Assembly: GCA_036960175.1 (NCBI GenBank)
Contig: JBALWH010000020.1
Coordinates: forward strand, 8,141-72,140
DNA length: 64,000 bases
Source: Motiliproteus sp036960175
GTDB taxonomy: Bacteria; Pseudomonadota; Gammaproteobacteria; Pseudomonadales; Balneatricaceae
Direction: 5' to 3'
The notes beneath the pieces are model-generated. The model worked only from the letters and a program-made list of their open reading frames with translations, was not told where the DNA came from and made no database searches. The position numbers were made by a program, and so were the translations under genes. Shown piece after piece: positions 26,488-34,604 of this stretch (position 1 is the first letter of the stretch; the number at the start of each line of letters is the position of its first letter).

Positions 26488-27450
26488 TTACTTGATTACA
26501 CCCGCCTGCTTGGCGGCGGAAACATAGTCCTTAGCTTTTTGATCGATAAAGTCGTTCATCTTCTTATAGGGCACATCAATCAGCACCATGCCGTCGTTCT
26601 CCATCCGCTGGCGGAACTCTTTATCCTGGTTAATATCGGCAATAACGTTGGAGATCTGCTTGCGGATTTTTTCGGGTGTCGATTTGGGAACCGCTATGCC
26701 TCGGTAGGCACCGGATACCAGGTCATAGCCCAGCTCTTTAAAGGTCGGGACTTTTGGAAACCGCGGGTGACGCGTTTCGGTTGCCACGGCCAGCATCCGC
26801 ACCTTGCCTTCATGCTTGGCACCGACCGAGGTGTATCCCCACTCCGCCAACACTTGCTCACCCAGCAAAGCGGCGACCGCTTTACCGGTACCCTTGAACG
26901 AGACGTAGGTGGACTTTACCCCGGCCTGGTTATCAAAACGCACTTGTGCCAGATGGTTTGCCGAGCCCTTGCCTGATCCGGAAAAGAGCAGCCTAGCTGG
27001 GTTTTTCTTGGCAAAGTCAACCAGATCAGCCAGCGTTTTAAAGGGGCTGTCGTTTTTCACCACGATCGCATCCGGGGTGTAGTGGAACATGTAAACACCG
27101 ATGAGATCTTCGGTTTTAAAACCGACGTTTTTTTGCAGAGGTTTAATGATGATATGGGGCAGGTTGATGCCCATCATGCTGTAACCATCACCCTTCATGT
27201 TGTTCAGCTGGGACCAGCCAACCGCGCCGCCACCGCCGGGCTTGTAGGAGATCACCAGATCTTTATCGAAGAGTTTTTTAAAGAAGGGCTGCTGATGACG
27301 GGCGGTCACATCAGATTCGCCACCAGGGCCAAATGGGACGACATAGTTCACGGATTTTTCAGGATAACCTGCCTGAGCCACACCGGAAAACGCCAGAGTT
27401 ACGGCGATAGCTGAACTAGCGACGTGCGTGAGAAGGGATTTAATAACCAT
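26488..27450 (-). CDS. Tripartite tricarboxylate transporter receptor (TctC/Bug family)
   Basis: Periplasmic binding protein of 320 residues with a cleavable signal peptide (cleavage probably after GVAQA). The Bug fold features PGGGGAVGWSQLN and FKGTGKAVAALLGEQV are present. It begins the transporter gene trio and follows suyB by 172 bp with a hairpin in the gap. The ligand is probably sulfolactate; this is inferred from neighbours, since the binding residues do not declare it. Confidence 0.88.
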   Translation of the reverse strand: MVIKSLLTHVASSAIAVTLAFSGVAQAGYPEKSVNYVVPFGPGGESDVTARHQQPFFKKLFDKDLVISYKPGGGGAVGWSQLNNMKGDGYSMMGINLPHIIIKPLQKNVGFKTEDLIGVYMFHYTPDAIVVKNDSPFKTLADLVDFAKKNPARLLFSGSGKGSANHLAQVRFDNQAGVKSTYVSFKGTGKAVAALLGEQVLAEWGYTSVGAKHEGKVRMLAVATETRHPRFPKVPTFKELGYDLVSGAYRGIAVPKSTPEKIRKQISNVIADINQDKEFRQRMENDGMVLIDVPYKKMNDFIDQKAKDYVSAAKQAGVIK

Positions 27451-27578
27451 TGTTAGTATCTCTTTTTAATTTTTATGAATGAGACAAACCTAAGCGAACG
27501 AGAACGGGGACTCCTATAAGCATAAGACCTTACGGCAGCCTTATCGTTGAATTATTGTCCAGCAGATGCCAGCCTCAC

Positions 27579-27610
27579 AGAGGCGAACTGAATTCAATCA
27601 GAACGCCTCT
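27579..27610. other. Intercistronic hairpin between suyB and the transporter genes
   Basis: AGAGGCG and CGCCTCT form an outer stem, with CTGA/TCAG pairing inside. It lies directly after suyB on the minus strand and lacks a T tract. It may protect the suyAB message or attenuate read-through to the transporter genes. Confidence 0.45.
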
Positions 27611-27622
27611 ATTCAAAACGAC

Positions 27623-28789
27623 TTAAGCGCTGCGATACAGCTTGGTCAGTGTAAATTCAACGTGACCCAGTACTTCGGCGCAGGTGTTGCGGCCATTGGC
27701 AGCATCAAGCGCTTCCTGAATCAGCGCATCACCGGCCTGATCCAGATTCATCTCATGGCGCAGGACAGCAGAAACGTCTAGGTCGATGTGCTCGCCCATG
27801 GTCCGAACGGTACGGGGGTTTCCGGTGATCTTGATGACAGGCATGATCGGGTTACCGATCACATTACCCTGCCCAGTGGGGAACAGGTGCAGCACGTAAC
27901 CGGCTGCGGCCTGCAGAGTATTACACTCAGCGGCGGCTGAAGAGGTGTCCATAAAGTACAGACCAGGTCCCTTACTCGGCGCTTCAGCAGGCTCCAGCAC
28001 ATCAATGAACTTGGCGTTCTTACCGATCTTCTGGACGTTACCCAGGGCTTTCTCTTCGATGGTGGTCAGACCACCCAGGATATTACCCTTGGTCGGCTGC
28101 GAATCAGACAGATCATCGGTCTTCTCTTCCATGATGAAGTCATTATAGCTATTCCAGGTCGCCATGAACTTTTCGGACGCTTCCGGAGTTTCAGCACGTT
28201 CGGCAACAATCCGCTCAGCACCGGTGATTTCAGAGGTTTCACCGAAACAAAGCGTTGCGCCAGCAGCGTAAAACTTATCGATGAAGTTACCGACGGCTGG
28301 GTTAGCAGACAGCCCCGAGGTGGTATCGGACTCACCACACTTAGTGGCTACCCATAGATCACTGATCGGGCACTCTTCACGCTGCAGCGCTGTAGCAAAG
28401 TGAACATACTCTTTGGCTTTGCGGGATGCGGTACAGACGGTATTGATATCACCATTCTGTTCGATTGAGAAACCGGTTACCGGCTTACCGGTTGCGGCGA
28501 TACCATCAACCACTCGCTGGGTCCAGTCCGGCTCGATACCGATGACTACGACGGCAGCGACATTGGGGTTGGCGCCAGTACCGATGATGGTACGGAAGTG
28601 CAGATCCAAGTCAGCACCAAACTGCAGACGGCCGTACGAATGAGGGATAACCGTAGTGCCCTTGATGTTGTTGGCCACGGATTCACAGGCCGCATTGGAG
28701 ATATCGTCCAAAGGCAAGATCAAAACATGGTTGCGGATACCCACTCGGCCGTTTTCACGGCGGTAACCCATAAAAGTCTTATCAGTCAT
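27623..28789 (-). CDS. suyB: (R)-sulfolactate sulfo-lyase large subunit
   Basis: Large subunit of SuyAB, which cleaves (R)-3-sulfolactate to pyruvate and sulfite. The 388 residues belong to the altronate/galactarate dehydratase (UxaA) family. Typical segments are MGYRRENGRVGIRNHVLILP at the start, TKCGESDTTSGLSANPAVG with a conserved cysteine, and a C-terminal region with LHLFPTGQGNVIGNPIMPVIK. Its small partner gene precedes it, and sulfolactate dehydrogenases follow. Altronate dehydratase is excluded by the absence of hexuronate genes and by context. Confidence 0.92.
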   Translation of the reverse strand: MTDKTFMGYRRENGRVGIRNHVLILPLDDISNAACESVANNIKGTTVIPHSYGRLQFGADLDLHFRTIIGTGANPNVAAVVVIGIEPDWTQRVVDGIAATGKPVTGFSIEQNGDINTVCTASRKAKEYVHFATALQREECPISDLWVATKCGESDTTSGLSANPAVGNFIDKFYAAGATLCFGETSEITGAERIVAERAETPEASEKFMATWNSYNDFIMEEKTDDLSDSQPTKGNILGGLTTIEEKALGNVQKIGKNAKFIDVLEPAEAPSKGPGLYFMDTSSAAAECNTLQAAAGYVLHLFPTGQGNVIGNPIMPVIKITGNPRTVRTMGEHIDLDVSAVLRHEMNLDQAGDALIQEALDAANGRNTCAEVLGHVEFTLTKLYRSA

Positions 28790-28812
28790 TTTTTGTTCTC
28801 CCGTTACGCTGG

Positions 28813-28845
28813 CTACCAGCGCTAGGTTTTAAGATTGTGTCGGTG
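28813..28845 (-). pseudogene. Degenerate copy of the suyA 3' end
   Basis: Just after the suyA stop, the minus strand reads in frame as HRHNLKT, a stop, then RW and a second stop. The suyA C-terminus is HVHNIKTKRW and stop. Over 33 bases 26 are identical, with an 11-base identical end including the stop codon. It seems to be a leftover of another suyA allele, like the soeC remnant at 3004. Confidence 0.6.
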
Positions 28846-28888
28846 CAAGTCGCATCAGTTATTGCGTAATCACTGAGGTTACGACGGC

Positions 28889-29176
28889 CTACCAGCGCTT
28901 GGTCTTGATGTTGTGTACGTGGGCGTGATCGCCTTTCTTGATCGGCGCCACGACCTTTCCCATGTCCAGGTCGTACTTGATAATGGTGTCGCCCACGGCG
29001 CAATCTTTCAGCGCGATCTTGTGGCCCAAAGGAATGTCACTCAGCGCGGTGAATTTCACCTCTTCATCGGTATCCATCTTGTAGCCGATGACTTCCATAC
29101 CCGCTTTGACGGTCTCAACCACAACCACTCCAACGGAATCGTCTTTGTCGTGCACTAAAAAATGCGTTTCGCTCAT
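28889..29176 (-). CDS. suyA: (R)-sulfolactate sulfo-lyase small subunit
   Basis: Small subunit of SuyAB, 95 residues of the SAF-domain type. It has the family pattern FLVHDKDDSVGVVVVE, LGHKIALKDCAVGDTIIKYD and a final HVHNIKTKRW. It is the first gene of the sulfolactate series, 99 bp before suyB; the gap holds a decayed copy of its own 3' end. Two GntR-type palindromes lie upstream between it and the divergent regulator gene at 29350. Confidence 0.92.
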   Translation of the reverse strand: MSETHFLVHDKDDSVGVVVVETVKAGMEVIGYKMDTDEEVKFTALSDIPLGHKIALKDCAVGDTIIKYDLDMGKVVAPIKKGDHAHVHNIKTKRW

Positions 29177-29237
29177 TTTTTTGTCCTCTTTTGTTTTAGG
29201 GAGTCGTTTAACTTGGATTCATCTTACTCGACGTTTC

Positions 29238-29253
29238 ATGTCTTATACAAGAC
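29238..29253. promoter_or_regulatory. Candidate GntR operator in the suyA-suyR gap, site 1
   Basis: ATGTCTTATACAAGAC, with near-perfect symmetry (GTCTTATACAAGAC). It is 62 bp upstream of suyA and 35 bp from site 2. It is related to the element in front of soeA at 8351. Confidence 0.65.
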
Positions 29254-29272
29254 TTTTGTTGTTTTTTATTTT

Positions 29273-29287
29273 ATGTCTTATATAAGA
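29273..29287. promoter_or_regulatory. Candidate GntR operator in the suyA-suyR gap, site 2
   Basis: ATGTCTTATATAAGA, containing the perfect palindrome TCTTATATAAGA. All 15 bases are identical to the element upstream of the soe operon. It sits between divergent suyA and the regulator gene, suited to control both. Confidence 0.7.
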
Positions 29288-29349
29288 ATAGGTTTTCAAG
29301 TATGCTATCTCCTAACTTGAAGTTCAACTAACGTTGAAGGCACCCACCC

Positions 29350-30081
29350 ATGACTGCACAGAGCAAGAACCCAAACTTCCAACCCCTCTATATGCAGGTG
29401 AAGGAGCTGATGATCCGCCGTCTGGTGGACAAGACTTGGACTGCAGGCATGGCATTGCCCAGCGAGAATCAACTAGCTGCGGAATTAAAAGTCAGTCAGG
29501 GGACGGTACGTAAAGCGTTGGATGAGATGACGGCTGAGAACCTGCTGGTGCGCCGACAAGGACGCGGTACCTTTGTAGCGGAACATACTCAGCAACGCGC
29601 GCTGTTCCATTTTCTACACCTAGTGGGCGAGAACGACAATCGCCAAATGCCTCAAAGTCAGATGATCTCGATAGAAACGGTGCCCGCCGACGCCCAGGAA
29701 GCTGAGCAGCTTGAGCTCGACAGCGACGCGGCGGTGATACGAATCGATCGCGTTCGGTTTCTCGATGAACAACCGGTGATCTGCGAAACGATCACCGTCC
29801 CATACGCACTGTTTCCCGAGCTGGGACAGCAGGACGGGGTCATCCCCAACTCACTCTACTCCCTGTATGAACGCCAATACGGCATCTCGGTAACCCGGGC
29901 CGTCGAGCGTTTATCCGCCGAGTGCGCTCAGGGCAATGTGGCAAAGCAGCTGCAACTGACACCGGGAACCCCTCTGCTCAATATTCAGCGCACCGCCTAC
30001 AGCCTCAACTCACGACCGGTGGAGCTAAGGATCAGCCGCTGCAACACTCAGCAACATCACTATCTGTCAGAGCTCACCTAA
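29350..30081 (+). CDS. suyR: GntR/UTRA regulator, probable SuyR
   Basis: Regulator of 243 residues with an N-terminal winged helix (PSENQLAAELKVSQGTVRKA; RRQGRGTFVAEHTQ) and a UTRA effector domain ending in VELRISRCNTQQHHYLSELT. It is divergent from suyAB with two palindromes between. Its DNA-binding half is nearly identical to that of the regulator at 8751 while the ligand domains differ more, which points to shared operators and possibly different inducers. It probably represses suyAB and the following transporter genes until sulfolactate or a product appears. Confidence 0.83.
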   Translation: MTAQSKNPNFQPLYMQVKELMIRRLVDKTWTAGMALPSENQLAAELKVSQGTVRKALDEMTAENLLVRRQGRGTFVAEHTQQRALFHFLHLVGENDNRQMPQSQMISIETVPADAQEAEQLELDSDAAVIRIDRVRFLDEQPVICETITVPYALFPELGQQDGVIPNSLYSLYERQYGISVTRAVERLSAECAQGNVAKQLQLTPGTPLLNIQRTAYSLNSRPVELRISRCNTQQHHYLSELT

Positions 30082-30131
30082 CCATTCGCAATAAAAGTAC
30101 GGGCAAATTATCACCAGGTTCAGGAGCGTCC

Positions 30132-31922
30132 ATGATAAACAAACACAAACCCTCGTCTAACCCAAGCACGGCATCTCGGTCCGCATTCGACTGGAACCGC
30201 TTGTTCCCTTTCCTTTCCTGGCTGTGCACTCTGGACCGTCAATCCATTCGCGGCGACTTCTTTGCCGGTCTGACCGGTGCGGTGATTGTGCTGCCACAGG
30301 GGGTAGCCTATGCCATGATCGCTGGGCTGCCACCGGAATATGGCCTGTATGCGGCTATTATTCCGGCCATCATCGCAGCGCTGTTTGGTAGCTCCTATCA
30401 TCTGATTTCCGGCCCCACCGCCGCGTTGTCCATCGTAGTTTTTACCACCCTGAGTCCGTTGGCAGAGCCAGGAAGCCCTGAATTCATCCAGCTGGCACTG
30501 ACCCTAACGCTAATGGCAGGGTTGTTTCAGATGCTGCTGGCACTGGCCAAGATGGGCAGTCTGGTTAATTTTGTATCCCACTCCGTGGTCATCGGCTTCA
30601 CCGCCGGTGCCGCAGTGATCATCGCCACCAGCCAGATAAAGAATGTACTGGGAATCGAGATCGCTTCGACCGGGTCGTTTATCCAGACCTGGCAGGCGAT
30701 CTTCGCCGAGGTGACGGGCCTCAACCCTTACGCGCTAGCGGTGGGACTGGCAACCCTAGCGACCAGCCTGGTATTTAAGCTTTACCTGCCCCGCTGGCCC
30801 GGAATGCTGATAGCGATGGTGGTGGGTAGCCTGGTCGCACTCGGGCTGAGCGCTGAGGAGCACGGTATCGGCCTCGTCGGCGCCATCCCAGCCCAACTGC
30901 CCAGCTTCGTCCTGCCGGCATTTTCTGAAGACTTGCTACGTAGTTTGGGCCCTGGCGCCATGGCCTTGGCCCTGCTGGGCTTGGTCGAAGCAGTCTCCAT
31001 CGCGCGCGCCGTGGCCACCCGGTCCCATCAGCGGATCAACGGCAATCAGGAGTTTTTTGGCCAGGCCCTATCCAATATATTTGGCTCTTTCTTCTCCTGC
31101 TACGCCTCGTCGGGATCCTTCACGCGCACCGGCGTCAACTACAGTTCCGGCGCAAAAACCCCCTTAGCGGCTGTTTTTGCTGCGCTGGCCTTAGCCGCCA
31201 TTTTGCTGTTATTTTCCGATCTAACCGCTTACGTGCCGATCCCGAGCATGGCCGGTATTCTGTTGCTGGTCGCCTACGGCCTGATCGATTTTCACCACAT
31301 CGGCTCTATCTTCAAAACCAGCCGGTCGGAAGCACTGGTACTGGGCGTGACTTTTGTCGCCACCCTGCTAATAGCGATGGAGTTCGCCATCTATATCGGT
31401 GTCATTCTGTCGCTGATGCTCTACCTCAAGCGTACCTCTAAACCGTCCTTGATCACTCTGGCGCCAGACCCAGAAAAGCCCACGCGGACCTGGACCAATA
31501 TCGCCCTCAAACCGCTCCCCGAATGCCCGCAATTAAAAATTCTTCGGATCGACGGAGCGGCGTTCTTTGGTGCGGTCAACTACCTGCAGGAACAGCTACA
31601 CCAGATTCCCGAGGCCAATGTGCTGATCGTCAGCAGCGGTATAAATTTTATCGATACCGCCGGTGCGGAGATGCTGGCTCATGAAGCCAAGCGCCGGAAA
31701 AAACAGGGGGGGCAGCTGTACTTCTACAAGATGAAATTACAGCCAAAACAGATGTTGGAAGCGAGCGGTCACATCGACGCCATCGGTAAGGATGCACTTT
31801 TTGCCAGCAAAGTAGAGGCACTGAAGGAGATACAGAAATCCCTGTCTCAAAGCGAGTGTGAAAACTGCCCTCAACGCATTTTTACGGAGTGCCAGAACCG
31901 TAGCGCCCAAACCAAAGCATGA
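30132..31922 (+). CDS. SulP-family anion (sulfate) permease with STAS domain
   Basis: SulP transporter of 596 residues. The signature LPQGVAYAMIAGLPPEYGLY lies near residue 50, then about ten to twelve helices, and a C-terminal STAS domain from about residue 450 (ILRIDGAAFFGAVNYL; INFIDTAGAEMLAHEAKRR). The ATG at 30132 has AGGAG five bases upstream; the frame stays open further upstream, but those codons overlap suyR. It follows suyR by 50 bp. SulP proteins usually take up sulfate or bicarbonate; in this island the role may be to clear sulfate made by SoeABC. Direction of transport cannot be read from sequence. Confidence 0.9.
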   Translation: MINKHKPSSNPSTASRSAFDWNRLFPFLSWLCTLDRQSIRGDFFAGLTGAVIVLPQGVAYAMIAGLPPEYGLYAAIIPAIIAALFGSSYHLISGPTAALSIVVFTTLSPLAEPGSPEFIQLALTLTLMAGLFQMLLALAKMGSLVNFVSHSVVIGFTAGAAVIIATSQIKNVLGIEIASTGSFIQTWQAIFAEVTGLNPYALAVGLATLATSLVFKLYLPRWPGMLIAMVVGSLVALGLSAEEHGIGLVGAIPAQLPSFVLPAFSEDLLRSLGPGAMALALLGLVEAVSIARAVATRSHQRINGNQEFFGQALSNIFGSFFSCYASSGSFTRTGVNYSSGAKTPLAAVFAALALAAILLLFSDLTAYVPIPSMAGILLLVAYGLIDFHHIGSIFKTSRSEALVLGVTFVATLLIAMEFAIYIGVILSLMLYLKRTSKPSLITLAPDPEKPTRTWTNIALKPLPECPQLKILRIDGAAFFGAVNYLQEQLHQIPEANVLIVSSGINFIDTAGAEMLAHEAKRRKKQGGQLYFYKMKLQPKQMLEASGHIDAIGKDALFASKVEALKEIQKSLSQSECENCPQRIFTECQNRSAQTKA

Positions 31923-31984
31923 TTCCAAACGCAAACCGAACGCCTGATTACGAAGGGCACACCGCCCCTATTGTGAGATAGCCC

Positions 31985-32908
31985 ATGCAAACAACTGTCA
32001 ACGCCCTACTGCCAATCACAATGCTTATCCTGCTGGGCTACGGGCTGCGCCGTGGCCGCTGCTTTACCGATGCTTTCTGGTCCGAAGTAGAAAAACTGGC
32101 CTACTACGTGTTGACCCCAGCGCTGCTGATTCACGCACTGACGGCCAATCCCTTGGGCGGCCTACCGTGGAAACCCCTGCTCCTCACCCTGGACAGCACT
32201 ATATTGCTCTGCACCCTGTTGATGGTCGCGTGGCAACGCTGGGTTCGCCCCTTGGAGGCCGCCTCTTTTACGTCGCTGTTTCAGGGGGGCATCCGCTTTA
32301 ACACCTTTATCGCTTTGGCGCTGGCCAATGCACTGTTTGGTGAGGAAGGTCTGCTCTATGGCGCCCTCGCTTCGGTGGCGATGATCATATTGATAAACAT
32401 CCTCTGCGTAGTCGCCTTCTCAATCTCGGTGCCCCGGGGTCGCTTCTCCCTCGGCAGCTTGCTGCACCAACTAGCCACCAATCCTTTAATCCTGGGCTGC
32501 GTGATCGGAATCGGCCTTAACCTATCGGGATTCGACCTGCCCGTTGCCGCCAAAGAGACATTCTCCCTAGTGGGACGCGCAGCCTTTCCGGTCGGACTCC
32601 TGGCGGTTGGTGCCGGACTTGAGATGCGCAGACTTACCCAGAATTGGGAGTTAACCTTGACCGCATCCGTGGTTCAATTCCTGGTCAAACCGCTACTTGC
32701 GGTCCTCCTGACCCAGTTCTTTGGTCTCAGCGGTCTGGCGGCTGCAATCGCGGTCCTATTCCTGTCGGTACCGACAGCGCCCTCATCCTATATTCTGTCC
32801 CGACAGTTAGGCGGCAATTACCAAGCGATGGCAGCCGTCGTCACCTTCCAGACCTTGGCGGCGTTTATCACGCTGCCAGTAACGCTTGGGTTGCTGGGTA
32901 TTAAATAG
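31985..32908 (+). CDS. AEC-family transporter (island copy)
   Basis: Membrane transporter of 307 residues with about ten helices and AEC features (LLGYGLRRGRCF near the start; FLSVPTAPSSYILSRQLGG near the end). It is clearly different from the AEC protein at 684. It follows the SulP gene by 62 bp and probably shares a transcript with suyR and sulP. It might export pyruvate or a sulfonated intermediate, but there is no direct evidence. A hairpin overlaps its stop codon. Confidence 0.85.
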   Translation: MQTTVNALLPITMLILLGYGLRRGRCFTDAFWSEVEKLAYYVLTPALLIHALTANPLGGLPWKPLLLTLDSTILLCTLLMVAWQRWVRPLEAASFTSLFQGGIRFNTFIALALANALFGEEGLLYGALASVAMIILINILCVVAFSISVPRGRFSLGSLLHQLATNPLILGCVIGIGLNLSGFDLPVAAKETFSLVGRAAFPVGLLAVGAGLEMRRLTQNWELTLTASVVQFLVKPLLAVLLTQFFGLSGLAAAIAVLFLSVPTAPSSYILSRQLGGNYQAMAAVVTFQTLAAFITLPVTLGLLGIK

Positions 32909-32938
32909 ACTTCCGGTGAGCACGGAGGTCTATTTATC
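32904..32938 (+). terminator. Hairpin at the end of the AEC gene
   Basis: AATAGACTTCCG and CGGAGGTCTATT pair over 12 bases with one G-U, with a 7-base loop, followed by a short T-rich stretch. The stop codon lies inside the first arm. Confidence 0.55.
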
Positions 32939-33072
32939 TGCTGTCGAACAACAGAGAGGTTGTAAGAGGAAATGTATAAGCGGAGCGAGTGTGCCACTTA
33001 GAGCTGCTTAGCGAAGATCAAAAAGACAAATCCGCAATGATTCGGGAAACACCCGGCCGCCAGTGACCCAAG

Positions 33073-33097
33073 CAAAAAACAGGCCTTTAGGCCTGTT
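33073..33097 (-). terminator. Rho-independent terminator of the small minus-strand gene
   Basis: AACAGGCCT and AGGCCTGTT form a perfect stem; on the minus strand it is followed by TTTTTT. It lies 60 bp after the stop of the small gene at 33158-33361 and supports that gene being transcribed. Confidence 0.75.
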
Positions 33098-33157
33098 CGA
33101 TACGTAACAGCGGGGAATAATTATTAACTCAACGGCCTAGTCTACCAAGAAATAAAG

Positions 33158-33361
33158 TCACACAGAGGTACTACGTTTATCCCGTGCACGCATACACATA
33201 CTGTAGTTCGTGCTGTTGTAGAGAGGGCCAAATGCGGGCACTTTGCTTTTAATAAAACCTTTCAAAAAGGCTACAACAGCCGTCAATTGCTCAGCCTGCA
33301 CCTGTGCACGCAAGGCAGTAGCTGCTTGGTATTCATCGTAGTAGTACGGAGTGCGTTGCAT
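33158..33361 (-). CDS. Small hypothetical protein
   Basis: A 67-residue product with an N-terminal MQRTPYYYDEYQAATALRAQ and a basic C-terminus containing MCMRARDKRSTSV. The ATG at 33361 has AGGT eight bases upstream; an in-frame ATG at 33406 would add 15 residues. The pattern of a short helix-forming, alanine- and glutamine-rich middle is compatible with a folded small protein. A good terminator follows. No function is recognised. It is the last gene before the right edge of the island. Confidence 0.55.
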   Translation of the reverse strand: MQRTPYYYDEYQAATALRAQVQAEQLTAVVAFLKGFIKSKVPAFGPLYNSTNYSMCMRARDKRSTSV

Positions 33362-33895
33362 TTTGTTACCTATTAAATATATTTCATCAGCCAGCGAACG
33401 GTACACTTATCTGTAAATGTAAGCCCTGAATCGCGTGAGGATAGATCTAAAAAGGGGAAGATAACTATTCTGAAACGAATTGTAGACGTTGATCCGATAG
33501 GCTAAAAGTGATCAATTTCACACATAAAGATTAGTTTATTTCACTCTTCTTTAGACGAGGATTACCTCGGGGGGCTGAATTTCAAAGCAGCACGAGTACT
33601 GTGGTAGAACAACCCACATCATTTTCGACCCAATGCACCTCTGGCCGCACTGCATGGACCGGAAAACGCGGAGCAGGTACAGCAGATCTACCCATGGTGT
33701 TAATGATGTCCGCTTACGGGGAATCGCCAGACCCAGAGTGACAGCTACAGACGCATATGCAGTGAGTAACTCGACCTGAGTATGAAACCTTATTACTCAG
33801 ATGAGGCTTTAATACTTAAGACCTTTATTGCTCAACCACAGCCCCCATCCGAATACCCCGTTAAAACCTTAGCGTACAACATTGTCAGTTTCGTG
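33362..33895. other. Gene-free stretch at the right edge of the island
   Basis: No convincing gene, RNA or strong hairpin is visible in these ~530 bases. It joins the small hypothetical gene to the decayed AEC copy and is likely decayed or junction DNA. Confidence 0.5.
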
Positions 33896-34168
33896 CGGGG
33901 CCCCCTATTTCGTGGGCCTAACCCGGCCCCTGGCCCTGCTATCCATTGACGGCGCGCTGGATATCAAATACCTTCGGGATAGCTCCAGCCTGGCCATTCA
34001 CAGCACCCTGATAAAGCTGATTGCCCCACCGCCGCAGCCAGCTTCGTGATGGCTCAGCTGATGGGAGGCAACGCCCGTCTGGCTGCCAACATTGTCGCAT
34101 TGACAACCCTGGGCTCTATCCTGACCATGGGCACTGGGGTTTATCTGCTGAAGATCTATTCCGCCTGA
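33896..34168 (+). pseudogene. Decayed 3' fragment of an AEC transporter gene
   Basis: This stretch matches the last ~350 bases of the AEC gene at 684-1631, including the stop codon and a few bases beyond, at roughly 90-94 percent identity in the two best blocks. An 85-base deletion (corresponding to 1403-1487 of the intact gene) shifts the frame, and the first 60 bases are more diverged. There is no 5' part. The fragment lies directly before the thioesterase gene at 34194, which suggests the intact AEC gene and that thioesterase gene were once neighbours. Confidence 0.88.
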
Positions 34169-34193
34169 ATTTAACCGGATAAAAAGACAAACT

Positions 34194-34589
34194 ATGGAAC
34201 ACACAGTGACACTCCCCATCCGCTGGGGTGATATGGATGCTTTCGGCCACCTCAACAACGTGAGTTTCTTCCGCTTACTGGAAGAAGTACGGATTCAATG
34301 GCTAGACCAACTAGGCTGCAAAGTGGATGTCCAAGAGACCGGCCCCGTGGTGATCAATGTCTCTTGCGATTTCCTCAAGCAGGTGGTCTACCCTGCGGAT
34401 ATTCAGATCAACACCAAGGTCGAAAATATCGGCCGCAGTAGTCTGGAAATCAGTCATGAGCTTTTTGTCGCTGGTGAAGAGCCTCAACTCTGTGGGCGCG
34501 CCAGCGGCAAGATGGTTTGGGTCAACTACGCTGAAGGGATTTCTGTGCCGCTACCGGCTGAACTGCGGGCGCAATTGACCGCCCCCTAA
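34194..34589 (+). CDS. Acyl-CoA thioesterase, 4HBT hot-dog family
   Basis: Small thioesterase of 131 residues of the YbgC/FadM-like type. The motif RWGDMDAFGHLNNVSFFRLLEE contains the catalytic Asp. One hot-dog fold fills the whole protein. The gene follows the AEC fragment by 25 bp and precedes an ankyrin-repeat gene by 15 bp. The acyl-CoA substrate cannot be told from the sequence. Confidence 0.9.
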   Translation: MEHTVTLPIRWGDMDAFGHLNNVSFFRLLEEVRIQWLDQLGCKVDVQETGPVVINVSCDFLKQVVYPADIQINTKVENIGRSSLEISHELFVAGEEPQLCGRASGKMVWVNYAEGISVPLPAELRAQLTAP

Positions 34590-34604
34590 CGATAATCACG
34601 TCTT

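Noticed and set aside
27623..29176. Altronate or galactarate dehydratase
   Set aside because: Split small and large subunits with slcC and comC alongside, and no hexuronate genes, match sulfolactate sulfo-lyase.
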